From assembly GCF_022346995.1 (NCBI RefSeq), contig NZ_JAKRNM010000009.1:124001-188000 (forward strand): 64,000 nucleotides of DNA, given 5' to 3'. The stretch comes from Paenibacillus sp. ACRRY (lineage in GTDB: Bacteria; Bacillota; Bacilli; Paenibacillales; Paenibacillaceae). Made by a program: the position numbers and the translations under genes. This document shows, in pieces, positions 17,308-26,593 of this stretch (its first letter is position 1; the number at the start of each line of letters is the position of its first letter). The notes under the pieces are model-generated. The model ran no database searches. It was not told the DNA's origin and was given only the letters and a program-made list of their open reading frames with translations.

Positions 17308-18435
17308 ATGGGCAAAAACGGAAAACGAGTGATCACCATATTGCTGGCAGGCTGTCTAATTGCTGTGGCTTTGCCTCGCGCGGTTGACCTGGATCAACTG
17401 TATGCTGCATCGGACACATCAGATATTTCCACAACCAAGGATTTACGCCAGACGTTGCTTACAGCCATGTCACAGCGAACGGAGGAGCTTGTATTTACAT
17501 ACAAGGGCGATGTGAAAGGACTCAAAAAGCAGCTCCAGAGCTCCATTGACGAAGCAATGACGAGTGATCCCTATATCCAATATACCGTCAAAAGTTATGC
17601 TTTTAATTATAAAGGTTCGAACGTTTCGGCCGAGGTCCATGTGAATCTGTCCTACCGGGAGACCAAGGAACAGACCGATTACGTTAACCGCAAAGTGACT
17701 CATGTTTTAAAAGAAATCATCACACCTGGCATGACCAATCATGAGAAAGTGAAAGCAATCCATGATTGGATTGTTCTCCATCTCGCCTATGATACATCTC
17801 TTCAGAAATACACGGCCTATGATGGGCTTGTCACGGGCAGCACCGTATGTCAGGGATATTCCCTGCTTGCTTACCGCATGCTGGAACAGGTTGGTATTGA
17901 GAATCGGATAGTGGAAGGTACGGCAGGTGATCAGCTGCATGCGTGGAATATCGTGAAGCTGGACGGCAAGTGGTACCACATGGATACAACCTGGGATGAT
18001 CCGACACCTGACCGCAAAGGCAAGGTTAGTCATAATTATTACTTGCTCAGCGACGACGAGATGGCACGTGACCATATCTGGACGGGCAAAGGCAAATATC
18101 CGACTGCGCCAGCTCCTTACCGGGAGGCTCTGCAAACCTTGATTCAAAGCGGTGGCAGCAAGGCACCGGCATATCAGAAGCTGTACCATGCGCTGGAATA
18201 TTCGCTCTATGACGAGAAAGATGCAATTAGTGGACACTCCGCACTGGAAACCAAGGTGCAGAATGTGCTGAAGGAAGGCGGAGCCACGCTTACTTTCAGA
18301 TACAAAGGTACTGAGGCAAGTCTGGTTGAAGATTTGCAGAATTTGTATCAGCTCGGGATGAAATCGATATCGTATTATGTGTCCAAAATGGAGGATACAA
18401 CGGATCTGCGTGTGAAGATCAACTGGACGTTATGA
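17308..18435 (+). CDS. Secreted transglutaminase-like protein
   Basis: A 375-residue exported protein with a signal peptide (KNGKRVITILLAGCLIAVAL) and a transglutaminase-like protease fold around residues 140-245. The papain-type triad is Cys181 (STVCQGYSLL), His211 (QLHAWNIV) and Asp226 (YHMDTTWDDP). Two copies of a TFRYKG/VFTYKG-containing module flank it (about 50-120 and 320-375). Such bacterial proteins act on wall or peptide bonds at the cell surface; the reaction here is not known. AGAGGTGG precedes the ATG. It directly follows the YcdB/SLH protein in the same direction, with a terminator between. Confidence 0.85.
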   Translation: MGKNGKRVITILLAGCLIAVALPRAVDLDQLYAASDTSDISTTKDLRQTLLTAMSQRTEELVFTYKGDVKGLKKQLQSSIDEAMTSDPYIQYTVKSYAFNYKGSNVSAEVHVNLSYRETKEQTDYVNRKVTHVLKEIITPGMTNHEKVKAIHDWIVLHLAYDTSLQKYTAYDGLVTGSTVCQGYSLLAYRMLEQVGIENRIVEGTAGDQLHAWNIVKLDGKWYHMDTTWDDPTPDRKGKVSHNYYLLSDDEMARDHIWTGKGKYPTAPAPYREALQTLIQSGGSKAPAYQKLYHALEYSLYDEKDAISGHSALETKVQNVLKEGGATLTFRYKGTEASLVEDLQNLYQLGMKSISYYVSKMEDTTDLRVKINWTL

Positions 18436-18474
18436 ATCAAGGCGCATGTAATAACGCCATAATGGTATACAAAC

Positions 18475-18527
18475 AAAATCCCCCTGCTTCTAAACCGTAG
18501 AGAACGGTCAGAAGCAGGGGGATTTTT
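18475..18527. terminator. Bidirectional terminator between converging genes
   Basis: AAAATCCCCCTGCTTCT pairs fully with AGAAGCAGGGGGATTTT, so A and T runs flank both sides. It ends the transglutaminase gene and the lysine permease gene, which face each other. Confidence 0.92.
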
Positions 18528-18534
18528 GATACGT

Positions 18535-20013
18535 TTACTGCACAGAGGAATCCGTAGGGGAGAAGTCGCATTCCTGCAATGGCACCACTTTGGTTTTCTT
18601 GATCCATTTGTAACCAAGCCATAGAATCAGGAACAGCGGTACACTCAGGTAGGCAACAAGCGCTCCGCTCCAGTCGATCTGATCGCCCGTAAACGCCTGG
18701 TAGTTCTGACCGATAATGACGATGATACAGAGTACAAAAGCGAATATCGGACCAAACGGGAACCAGCGTGCGCGATAAGGCAAGTCTTTCAAGTCTCTAC
18801 CTTGGGCAACATAAGCCCGGCGGAAGCGATAATGGCTGATTGCGATGCCAAGCCAGGTGATAAAGCCGCACATGCCGGATGCATTCAGCAGCCAGGTATA
18901 CACAATACCGTCTCCAAACAGGGAGGCGAGAAACGCCAGCATGCCGACAGCTGTAGTGACGAGCAGGGCATTCATCGGAATGCCTTTTTTGTTCAAACGT
19001 CCAAGGAAACGCGGCGCCTTGCCATCACGGGCAAGAGCATAGAGGACCCGGCTTGAAGCATACATGCCGGAGTTACCGGCAGACAGCACAGAGGTCAGAA
19101 TGACCGCATTCATTACCGAAGCTGCAATGGCGAGCCCGGCTTTTTCAAATACTAGCGTAAATGGACTGACACCGATGTTGTTCAGATCACCTTTGAGCAG
19201 GTTCGGATGAGTATACGGGATGATCAAACTGATTACGGTGATCGCCAAAATATAGAAGATCAGAATCCGCCAGAATACCTGCCGAATGGCACGAGGCACA
19301 TTCTCACGCGGATTTTCACTCTCACCCGCAGCTACACCAATGAGCTCGGTTCCCTGGAAAGAGAACCCTGCAGCCATGAACACACCAAGTACGGCAAAGA
19401 ATCCACCATGGATGGGCGCATCACCCACTGTAAAGTTGCTGAAACCGACTGCCTCTCCGCCCATAATACCGAAGATCATCAGCACACCCACGGTCAAAAA
19501 GATAATGACGGTAGCCACTTTGATGATGGCGAACCAATATTCCGATTCGCCATAACCTTTAACAGAAAGTACATTCAGAGCAAAGATTAATACGAGAAAT
19601 AGCAGGCTCCATAACATGGACGAGCTGTCAGGGAACCAGTACTTGATGAGTACCGTAGCTGCAGCCAGTTCGGCCGCAATGGTAACGGCCCAGTTGTACC
19701 AGAAATTCCAGCCCATGGCGAAGCCGAGTGCGGGATCGACGAAACGAGCGGCATACGTATTGAATGAACCGGAGTCAGGCATAAATGTAGCCAGTTCTCC
19801 AAGGCTTGTCATCAGAAAGTAAACCATGATGCCGACGGCGGCGTATGCAATCAATGCACCACCCGGACCGGCTGTAGAGATAGCGGTACCGCTTGCGAGG
19901 AACAGCCCTGTACCGATGGAGCCACCGAGGGCAATCATCGTCATATGCCGTGCACGCAATCCTTTTTTCAGGGAACCGTTCCCTGTTGTTGTTTGCTTGT
20001 TGCGGTCTTGCAA
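18535..20013 (-). CDS. lysP: Lysine permease (APC family), riboswitch-controlled
   Basis: Amino acid importer of about 492 residues with twelve hydrophobic segments. The APC signature follows the start closely: LRARHMTMIALGGSIGTGLF, then STAGPGGALIAYA and GFSFQGTELIGVAAGE in helix 6. These features match the LysP branch. The lysine riboswitch in its leader strongly supports lysine as substrate. I use the TTG at 20013, six bases after GAAGGAGTG; the open frame continues to 20118 but that part lies inside the leader and terminator. It would be made only when cell lysine is low. Confidence 0.9.
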   Translation of the reverse strand: MQDRNKQTTTGNGSLKKGLRARHMTMIALGGSIGTGLFLASGTAISTAGPGGALIAYAAVGIMVYFLMTSLGELATFMPDSGSFNTYAARFVDPALGFAMGWNFWYNWAVTIAAELAAATVLIKYWFPDSSSMLWSLLFLVLIFALNVLSVKGYGESEYWFAIIKVATVIIFLTVGVLMIFGIMGGEAVGFSNFTVGDAPIHGGFFAVLGVFMAAGFSFQGTELIGVAAGESENPRENVPRAIRQVFWRILIFYILAITVISLIIPYTHPNLLKGDLNNIGVSPFTLVFEKAGLAIAASVMNAVILTSVLSAGNSGMYASSRVLYALARDGKAPRFLGRLNKKGIPMNALLVTTAVGMLAFLASLFGDGIVYTWLLNASGMCGFITWLGIAISHYRFRRAYVAQGRDLKDLPYRARWFPFGPIFAFVLCIIVIIGQNYQAFTGDQIDWSGALVAYLSVPLFLILWLGYKWIKKTKVVPLQECDFSPTDSSVQ

Positions 20014-20067
20014 TGAAAACACTCCTTCACTCAGCGTACTGATGATATGGATCAATGGCGCTATACG

Positions 20068-20100
20068 CACAAAAGACCGCAGGCTTTGGCCTGCGGTCTT
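20068..20100 (-). terminator. Riboswitch-controlled terminator of lysP
   Basis: AAGACCGCAGG and CCTGCGGTCTT form an 11-pair hairpin; on the minus strand it ends in TTTTGTG. It lies between the lysine aptamer and the lysP start, as expected for transcription attenuation. Confidence 0.9.
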
Positions 20101-20174
20101 GATATCCATTGTCCGCACCTGTCCCAGATGTTATAAGATAGCTCAACACAGAAGAATTCATACCACCCATACGG

Positions 20175-20368
20175 GCTGGTGTGTATCTCTGTGACAGTTC
20201 TGTACCTTTCGGCAGCAGCCCCAACCATACTGGACATCGTAAGGAACCGTCCAGCAGGCTTCGGCGGGTGCACCTTTCGGCTGATCTCATGAGCGGCTCC
20301 TTAGCGCCTCCTTCAGCTTACTGATCGCACCCGCGACCTCTACCTCATCATCGTGGATGAGGTGTATC
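20175..20368 (-). ncRNA. Lysine riboswitch (L-box) aptamer
   Basis: Read on the minus strand, the leader holds the landmarks of the lysine aptamer in order: GAGGTAGAGGTCGCG, AGTA, AGCCGAAAGG, CCCGCCGAAGCC, GCTGG...CCAGTATGG, GGGGCTG and CTGTCACAGAG. The same elements occur in this order in the Bacillus subtilis lysC leader. An intrinsic terminator follows. With lysine bound, the terminator should form and stop lysP transcription. Exact ends are uncertain because I could not trace the P1 stem. Confidence 0.9.
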
Positions 20369-20495
20369 TATTGTCTATGAAATTATTGAATAGCAGAACG
20401 TTACATGACATGTTCTGTTGCTCAAACAGACACTCAGTATACCTTTCCTCGTTTCATCATGCAATAACAAAAGTTGGATGTTCTCTTAACAAGGA

Positions 20496-21638
20496 TTAAT
20501 CTGTATTTTTGTTGCGTCCGGCCATTTGCTGCCATACGGTGCCTGCAGCCTGTTCACCAGATTCAATTCGCTCCAGTGCCATCTTGGCCTGCAAACTAAC
20601 CTCAAATTCGGGGTCTTCTGCTGCCTTCCGCAGAGCTTGCTCTGCTTCTTCGGTTCCCACTTCATATAAGAAACGGGCTGCACGCCAGCGCACCAGCTTG
20701 CTGCTGTCGGTGAGCGTAGCCGTCATCGCAGCGGTTGCAGCTGGGTCTCCGATATCGGACAAGGTGTCTCCAGCGGTACGACGTACGGCAGGGGAGCTGT
20801 CTTTGAGTGCTTCATACAGCAATTCCATGGCGTCCGGCGTTTTGATGTCTCCAAGATAGACTACCGCCAACCGACGTATCTGCATTTTACTGTCATGCAG
20901 GGCGCGGGCCACAAGCGGCAATCTCTCTTCTGTAGGTTCCATACCATCAAAAGCGGCATATCGTACATTCCAATCCTCACTGCTTAGAGCTTCTTCCAGT
21001 TCAGCACCTTCAAGCTTGCGGCGGCGTTCAACAAACTCTTCTGTATTGGTCCCGTGCGCAATGGCCTGTTCAATGACCTGCTTCAGACGCTCCGGAGGAT
21101 AGGCTGCCTCCAGCTCCTGCTCAACCTCACGGGCAATATCCGGCAATTCACCGTACCGTACGCCGTAATCACTCAATTTACGTTCCTTGATCAGGGTTGC
21201 ACTGGCCACTTCAGTAACGGCCTTAACGAAGCGATCGGAGAGAGAGATTCGTTCTTCTTTTGCACCGGCCTTAACCCGGATCTGCATCGGAACACCGCGG
21301 AAAAACTGTACAAATACCTGTGCTTCGCCAAAGTGCTCGCCTGATGCATCTTCGGATTCAATCCAGTCAAGGTCAATTCCTTGTTGACCCAGACGGTTCT
21401 GGACTTCCCCCAGAATGACGGACCAGTCGGCATTGCCCTTGCGATCCAGCGCAACGAAGTCCGTGGTGTGAAATACACTTTTAACGCCAGGAATATGGAG
21501 CATCTGGCGGATAAACGCTGGAGCAGAACGTTCATTATCCAGCGTGTAGGTTCTGCGAATCCCGTCTTCGAGACGCTCATCGAGATGAAGCATCATCGTA
21601 TTGGGACTGGGTGTTGGTTCAATGGAAACAATATTCAT
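20496..21638 (-). CDS. CvfC/YpgR-like protein with NifU-N and HEAT repeats
   Basis: A 380-residue cytoplasmic protein. Residues 1-85 look like the small N-terminal domain found on Nfu proteins (SIEPTPSPNTMMLHLDE, FHTTDFVALDRKG), without the cysteine-bearing NifU scaffold. Residues about 210-370 are HEAT-like repeats, for example RLAVVYLGDIKTPDAMELL and RRTAGDTLSDIGDPAATAA. This layout is that of staphylococcal virulence factor C (CvfC) and Bacillus YpgR, whose molecular role is unknown. AGGAGG lies ten bases before the ATG. It is upstream of, and in line with, the riboswitch-controlled lysP. Confidence 0.82.
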   Translation of the reverse strand: MNIVSIEPTPSPNTMMLHLDERLEDGIRRTYTLDNERSAPAFIRQMLHIPGVKSVFHTTDFVALDRKGNADWSVILGEVQNRLGQQGIDLDWIESEDASGEHFGEAQVFVQFFRGVPMQIRVKAGAKEERISLSDRFVKAVTEVASATLIKERKLSDYGVRYGELPDIAREVEQELEAAYPPERLKQVIEQAIAHGTNTEEFVERRRKLEGAELEEALSSEDWNVRYAAFDGMEPTEERLPLVARALHDSKMQIRRLAVVYLGDIKTPDAMELLYEALKDSSPAVRRTAGDTLSDIGDPAATAAMTATLTDSSKLVRWRAARFLYEVGTEEAEQALRKAAEDPEFEVSLQAKMALERIESGEQAAGTVWQQMAGRNKNTD

Positions 21639-21863
21639 CGGTTCATAACCTCCTGTACCGGATTCATCATTTAAGTTCCCGTGATAGAAACGGGGATATC
21701 CCTATTTTACATGAAAGGAAGCAAACTGCGAAATGAATGAGAAACCTTACATAGTTGTGTGAGAAGTACTAAGATTGTTAACACTTCTTTCATGTTCACT
21801 CACAAACATTTTTAAATGAAGATTGGCACAATAAGTAGAATGAAACAACTGGAGGTTACAACT

Positions 21864-22265
21864 ATGGAACGTATAACAGTACTTTCGGACGGAAGCCGCG
21901 GTATTGCTTATGAGAATATTGTCGAATTGTTTAACGAGTGGATGGAGGAAGAGCAGGAAGAATGCATTCGAGGCGAGGAACAAAACCTGAAGATGGGGTC
22001 AAGGTCCACTTGGGGCCGATCGCGTTATTGCATTGTCGATTACATGGATGCAAGCCAGGCCATCTCGGCATCCAATGCCATTCGTGCTTTTATCCCACAG
22101 CTCCCCCTGCTGGTCATCACCGATTTCCAATCGTTGATTCGCAGACAGCATTTGCAGCAGATTACAGGCAATGGCCTCATTAAGATGATCCTGTGGAATC
22201 AGTGCGAACCACATCAGCTTTATTTGGACATTCAGAAATGGCTGCACTCCACCCTGCAGGATTAA
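21864..22265 (+). CDS. Hypothetical protein, 133 residues
   Basis: Unrecognised soluble protein. The C-terminal half alternates hydrophobic strands and helices (YCIVDYMDASQAI, LPLLVITDFQSLIRRQ, LIKMILWNQCEPHQ) in a pattern resembling a degenerate receiver or Rossmann-like fold, but no phosphorylation site can be pointed to. GGAGG lies eight bases before the ATG at 21864. The gene is convergent with the OmpR-type regulator gene and ends at a shared hairpin. An inverted repeat AGAAGT/ACTTCT lies about 80 bases upstream. Confidence 0.65.
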   Translation: MERITVLSDGSRGIAYENIVELFNEWMEEEQEECIRGEEQNLKMGSRSTWGRSRYCIVDYMDASQAISASNAIRAFIPQLPLLVITDFQSLIRRQHLQQITGNGLIKMILWNQCEPHQLYLDIQKWLHSTLQD

Positions 22266-22271
22266 GAAGAA

Positions 22272-22325
22272 GCCATGCCCTCTGCCATGTCGATTCAGAG
22301 ATACACACGGAGAGGGCATAGCCAT
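22272..22325. terminator. Bidirectional hairpin between converging genes
   Basis: ATGCCCTCT (22275-22283) pairs with AGAGGGCAT (22311-22319). U-tracts are poor on both strands, so efficiency is doubtful. Confidence 0.5.
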
Positions 22326-22343
22326 AGTTAAGGAATATTAGAC

Positions 22344-23042
22344 TTAAGTCACATACTTATAACCTGTTCCCCAAACGGTCTTGATATAGCGTGGATTTTT
22401 GGGGTCGGGTTCGATTTTTTTACGCAAGCTGGAGATATGTACATCAATGGTACGGTCCAAATAGGCTCGTTCCGATCCTTTTATTCGGTCCATCAGCTCA
22501 TTACGGGTAAATACTTTACCCGGATATTTGTACAATTCTTTCATGATCTCAAATTCAATATGAGTGACTTCGATTTCTACTCCGTTGACGAACAGAGTCC
22601 GTCTATATTCATTCACGCTCACATGCCCCGTAGTTTCTAATGGTTTATCCTCTTTTGCTGGTTTATCAGGATAAGAAATGGCGGATCTGCGCAGCAGCGC
22701 CTTAATTCTTGCGTCAAGCTCCTTCAGACTAAAAGGCTTACAAAGGAAATCATCAGCGCCATTATGTAATGCTCGGAGTCGGTCATTCAGCATTGTGCTT
22801 GCCGAAATCATAAGAATCGGTACAGTGGAATGCTGACGAAATGCATCTACCAGATCATTTCCATCCATTTCGGGAAGCATCAGGTCAGTCACAACAATAT
22901 CCGGTCCGAACCTTGGGAAAAGTTGAAGTGCCTCACGGGCGTGATGAACCCGTTCTGTTATGTACCCTTCCTCCTCAAGAAAGAAAGCAATCATGTCAGC
23001 AAGATTTTTCTCATCTTCTATAAGAAGTACTTTGATAGACAT
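22344..23042 (-). CDS. OmpR/PhoB family response regulator
   Basis: A 232-residue transcription factor. The receiver has the acidic pair LIEDE, phosphoacceptor Asp53 in VVTDLMLPEMDG, the Ser switch residue in MISAS and Lys in CKPFS. Residues about 130-232 form the winged-helix DNA-binding domain (VTHIEFEIMKELYKYPGK, IDVHISSLRKKI, TVWGTGYKY). I start at the ATG at 23042, ten bases after AGGAG; a GTG three codons earlier overlaps the site. It diverges from a 948-residue histidine kinase gene, its likely partner, across 341 bases. Confidence 0.9.
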   Translation of the reverse strand: MSIKVLLIEDEKNLADMIAFFLEEEGYITERVHHAREALQLFPRFGPDIVVTDLMLPEMDGNDLVDAFRQHSTVPILMISASTMLNDRLRALHNGADDFLCKPFSLKELDARIKALLRRSAISYPDKPAKEDKPLETTGHVSVNEYRRTLFVNGVEIEVTHIEFEIMKELYKYPGKVFTRNELMDRIKGSERAYLDRTIDVHISSLRKKIEPDPKNPRYIKTVWGTGYKYVT

Positions 23043-23383
23043 AGAGGTCACACTCCTGGTGAAAAGAATTTGTTAAGAAATTACTAAAAAAAAGCTGAGT
23101 TTTGTGTGAAAATACCACAAATTTTTTAATGTTTATATTCCAATATATAGGATGTATATGTAGGGGAGTACAAACTCAAGAAGAACTTCAGTATTTTACC
23201 ATAGCAGTAGCTATTTTGCCGATGAATCAAATTTTGCCAACAGAAAAACCTTTTGATATATACAGTATAATGTATCAGAGGGATTTGAGGGAAGAAAAGT
23301 AGGCAGAACGGCTTTCATTTATAGGAGGAACCAACGTTGTTGTTGAAAACAGATTTAGAACTAGACCAAGAGGATTGTAGTCC
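23043..23383. promoter_or_regulatory. Divergent promoter region of regulator and kinase
   Basis: AT-rich intergenic region. A TATAAT at 23266-23271 is a plausible -10 for the kinase gene, with no good -35. Short open frames in it have no ribosome sites and low-complexity composition, so I see no gene. Confidence 0.4.
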
Positions 23384-26230
23384 ATGCTTCGAATAATGGC
23401 CGCCAAACTGTTGGTATGGATTGTAGAGAAACTGCGCATCGCGTGGATAGGAACTGTGATTCTCATTGTGCTTGGAGCAATGGGGAGCATATATCCACTT
23501 ACGTTATTTTATGGCGTTCAGTTAATGTTCGGCAGTGCTGCTGCCCTTGTTGCCCTGCGCTTGCACGGCGGTACGTATGGTTTTATCACCTTTACTGCAA
23601 TCAGTGGAATACATCTGTTATATACGGGGCCAACTTCACATTGTTTCTATATGATCATTGCTCATTGTATTGAAATGATCTGGATGCTGGGATGGCAGAT
23701 GCGTTGGAAGAACGGAAGCATTATGAAGGCCAATGCCGTGTTTTGGGTCGTTATGTTGTTACCTGTTTTGGGGTATGGTCATTATTTTCTGAACATGAAT
23801 CTGGATGAAGTAAAGTATGCATATATGCATATTGCCGTGGTCAGCATGGTTAACGCGCTAATCGCCGGAATTATAGTGGACTTCTGGATCACCAACGGTG
23901 AGCCTCAATCGAAGAGGACAGGCACCATCCCGCTTAGCCGAATTGCTTTTAAATATGTGGTCGTGTTTGTTGTTGTGGTCTCCCTATTTCTTTTATCAGC
24001 TGATAGCCGTAGACAGTTAAGTCAAATACATGAAACAATAATATTAAATATGAAACACGCAGCGAATGCAGTGACTCAGGATCTGGATGAACGGTTTTTG
24101 ACGGTTCAAAATATGCAGCAGGCTATGAAGCGTTATCATCATCTATTGGATGTAAACGTCATTATTCTGGATAAAAATGATCGCGTGATTGCTTCAGGGC
24201 TGGATACCGTAATCATTGGCGAATATTTAAATACAAGCAATTATCGTTATCTGAAGGAGGGGGAGTCCTCCGTTATCTTCCGTTCAGGAGACGCTTATTA
24301 CAGCGATGCGCTCACCTACTGGAAGCATGCTTCATTTATCTATAAAGCAGATGTGGAGTCAGATACCTCTTACCGTGTTTTTGTGGAGACAAGTTCAGCT
24401 AATTATTATTCGCGGATTGAAAGGATCTATCTGACGACCCTTCAGAGTCTGTTTCTCATTTTTGTAACGTCAATGGTTGTGGCTGCTCCATTAAGCCGAA
24501 AGGTGGTAAGTCCTCTGATCAGGCTTACTCGGATGACTGGTTTACTCCCGAGGTTATTATTTCGTAAAGGCAAAATGGATTGGCCAACAAGCCATGTCAT
24601 GGAAGTTCAAATTTTGATTGGAAATCTGCGCAAAATGGCAGACGTGCTGCTTGAACAATTCGAACAGATCCGTCAGGACAAATTAACACTGGAGGACAGA
24701 GTCCGTGCACGGACCAAGGAACTGAAAAATAGTGAGGAAATCAAACGCGCCATCATCGATTCTTCTATTGACGCCATTATTGCCGTGGATTCTAATGGAT
24801 TGATCATTGAGTTTAATCCCGAAGCCGAAAGAATGTTTGGGCTGAAACGTGAAGAGGTCGTTCTCGAGACCAATGCTCCGTCACTCTTTCAGGGAGCGAG
24901 TTGCGTGGAGATCAAAGAGATGCTGGAGAGATATGAATATATCCGAGGTAAGCGGCATGTCAATGTCGAGGAGATTTCAGGCATTCGCAGAGATGGCTCA
25001 GTTTTCCCGATCGAATACAAAATCGTGGAAATTCAGCTTGGCAACAATGAGAAGCTGTATAACCTGTTTATTAAAGATATTACCGATAAAACACGAGCAG
25101 AGGAAGAACGTGTGCGTCATGCACTCGCGCTCGAGAAACTGAATGCAGAATTGTTTAATGAGAAGATTGCAATTCAGGAACAGCGTGATATCAGTGAACA
25201 CTTTATTGAATCCGTTCGGGAAGGGCTGGTTATGTCCGATCGCTCGGGCATGATTACCATCGTTAACCGAAGGGTTGAGGAGATGTTTGGCCTTGGCGAC
25301 TTCCTGGGCAGATCCATCGAAGATTTCGCTCAAGCCATGGATAAGGTTGTCCTGACGGATGACTTCAATCTGGTGGATCAAACAAAAGCCTTTTTGCACG
25401 GGGAACGTGCCTTTGTGGAGACCGAATTCAGTTTTAATAACAAGGAGAAAAGCGTGTTTTCCCTCTATATTAAACAAGTAGATGTGCCTGGCAAAAACCA
25501 TGGGTTCCTGCTTGTGTTCCGTGACCGTACGGAAGAAGAACGCCTGAATCGAATGAAAAACGAGTTGATTAGCGTGGTATCCCATGAGCTGAGGACCCCA
25601 GTTGCAACCATTATGGGTTATGTAGAATTAATGATGATGTATGATTTACCCGCTTCACAGCGACAGGAGTTTATGGAAACGATCTCGTCGGAGGGCAGCC
25701 GTTTAAGCAGCCTGCTTGAGGATGTACTGGATATCCAGCGTCTGGACAATGAAGGCATGACCTATCATATGACGTATGTACCTCTGCTTGAATTGGTGGA
25801 GGGGGTAGCAGAGCAATGGAATATCAAATCCATTCAACGGATCCATGTGCATGCCTTCAACGGAGACTTCTTTGCGTATGCGGACCAGAATCGGATGGTC
25901 CAGGTGCTCCATAACCTGATTGGCAATGCAGTAAAATACTCACCAGGAACAGAACGGATTGACATTACCATGTGGGAAGATAATGAGTGGATATGCATTG
26001 ACGTACGCGACTACGGAATCGGTATTCCAGAGGACGTGCAGGACCAGCTGTTTACGAAGTTTTACCGTGTGGATAACTCAGACCACCGGCAGATCGGCGG
26101 AACCGGACTTGGACTGTATATCTCACGCAAAATTGTCGAAGATCATCAAGGAACGCTTACGTTTATATCCGCAATTGGCAAAGGAAGTACCTTCAAAGTA
26201 CGTTTGCCCAAGCAGGAGGATCTCCTATAA
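23384..26230 (+). CDS. Membrane sensor histidine kinase with PAS domains
   Basis: A 948-residue kinase. Residues about 15-195 contain six or more membrane helices; a seventh near 185-205 starts an extracytoplasmic sensor (about 205-350, with KNDRVIASGLDTVIIGEYL), closed by another helix near 350-370. Then come a linker, PAS 1 (about 460-570, IDAIIAVDSNGLIIEFNPEA), PAS 2 (about 600-715, ESVREGLVMSDRSGMITIVN), HisKA with phosphorylated His734 (VVSHELRTPVATIMG), and HATPase with HNLIGNAVKYSP, DYGIGIP and GGTGLGLYIS. The twin extracellular and membrane input suggests sensing of an envelope or respiratory signal. It diverges from the OmpR-type regulator, its likely partner, and precedes the cytochrome bd operon. 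Confidence 0.9.
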   Translation: MLRIMAAKLLVWIVEKLRIAWIGTVILIVLGAMGSIYPLTLFYGVQLMFGSAAALVALRLHGGTYGFITFTAISGIHLLYTGPTSHCFYMIIAHCIEMIWMLGWQMRWKNGSIMKANAVFWVVMLLPVLGYGHYFLNMNLDEVKYAYMHIAVVSMVNALIAGIIVDFWITNGEPQSKRTGTIPLSRIAFKYVVVFVVVVSLFLLSADSRRQLSQIHETIILNMKHAANAVTQDLDERFLTVQNMQQAMKRYHHLLDVNVIILDKNDRVIASGLDTVIIGEYLNTSNYRYLKEGESSVIFRSGDAYYSDALTYWKHASFIYKADVESDTSYRVFVETSSANYYSRIERIYLTTLQSLFLIFVTSMVVAAPLSRKVVSPLIRLTRMTGLLPRLLFRKGKMDWPTSHVMEVQILIGNLRKMADVLLEQFEQIRQDKLTLEDRVRARTKELKNSEEIKRAIIDSSIDAIIAVDSNGLIIEFNPEAERMFGLKREEVVLETNAPSLFQGASCVEIKEMLERYEYIRGKRHVNVEEISGIRRDGSVFPIEYKIVEIQLGNNEKLYNLFIKDITDKTRAEEERVRHALALEKLNAELFNEKIAIQEQRDISEHFIESVREGLVMSDRSGMITIVNRRVEEMFGLGDFLGRSIEDFAQAMDKVVLTDDFNLVDQTKAFLHGERAFVETEFSFNNKEKSVFSLYIKQVDVPGKNHGFLLVFRDRTEEERLNRMKNELISVVSHELRTPVATIMGYVELMMMYDLPASQRQEFMETISSEGSRLSSLLEDVLDIQRLDNEGMTYHMTYVPLLELVEGVAEQWNIKSIQRIHVHAFNGDFFAYADQNRMVQVLHNLIGNAVKYSPGTERIDITMWEDNEWICIDVRDYGIGIPEDVQDQLFTKFYRVDNSDHRQIGGTGLGLYISRKIVEDHQGTLTFISAIGKGSTFKVRLPKQEDLL

Positions 26231-26286
26231 GCAGGAACTTGTTCAGGGGTGCCCGTAGTCGCTGACCGGGTGGATACAACATACTT

Positions 26287-26337
26287 AAGCCTTTATTTTT
26301 CAGTGAACCATGTACTGAAGGATAAAGGCTTTTTTTG
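26287..26337 (+). terminator. Terminator of the sensor kinase gene
   Basis: AAGCCTTTAT pairs with ATAAAGGCTT, with an inner TCAGT/ACTGA stem, followed by seven T. Confidence 0.88.
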
Positions 26338-26430
26338 TTTTTCAATTTTTCAGGATAAAAAACCATGAACTTTTGCAAACTGTCTATAGCGCCATAATTT
26401 GCATCGGATCAAAAGGAGGATGGCAGGTAT

Positions 26431-26535
26431 ATGTTTCGCAAACAGGAGAAAACGCTCATTATTGTCTGCCTCGTCGCAGCAGTAGTCGTACTGTATGCCG
26501 TTGTGAAAAGTATCATGCGTATCATGAGTTATTGA
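26431..26535 (+). CDS. 34-residue single-helix protein before cydA
   Basis: A short frame with a full AAGGAGG ribosome site upstream. It encodes a basic start (MFRKQEKT), one hydrophobic helix (LIIVCLVAAVVVLYAVV) and a short basic tail, ending 58 bases before cydA in the same direction. The shape is that of small membrane subunits or regulators attached to oxidases, but I recognise no family. It may be co-transcribed with cydABS. The chance-frame alternative is not excluded, since it is short. Confidence 0.55.
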   Translation: MFRKQEKTLIIVCLVAAVVVLYAVVKSIMRIMSY

Positions 26536-26593
26536 GCTATTTGGACAAGCAGATACATGAAGCTGTACATCATGATGAAGAGGAGTGTCACCC

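Noticed and set aside
23102..23302. 66-codon frame between regulator and kinase genes
   Set aside because: No ribosome site; it covers the divergent promoter region.
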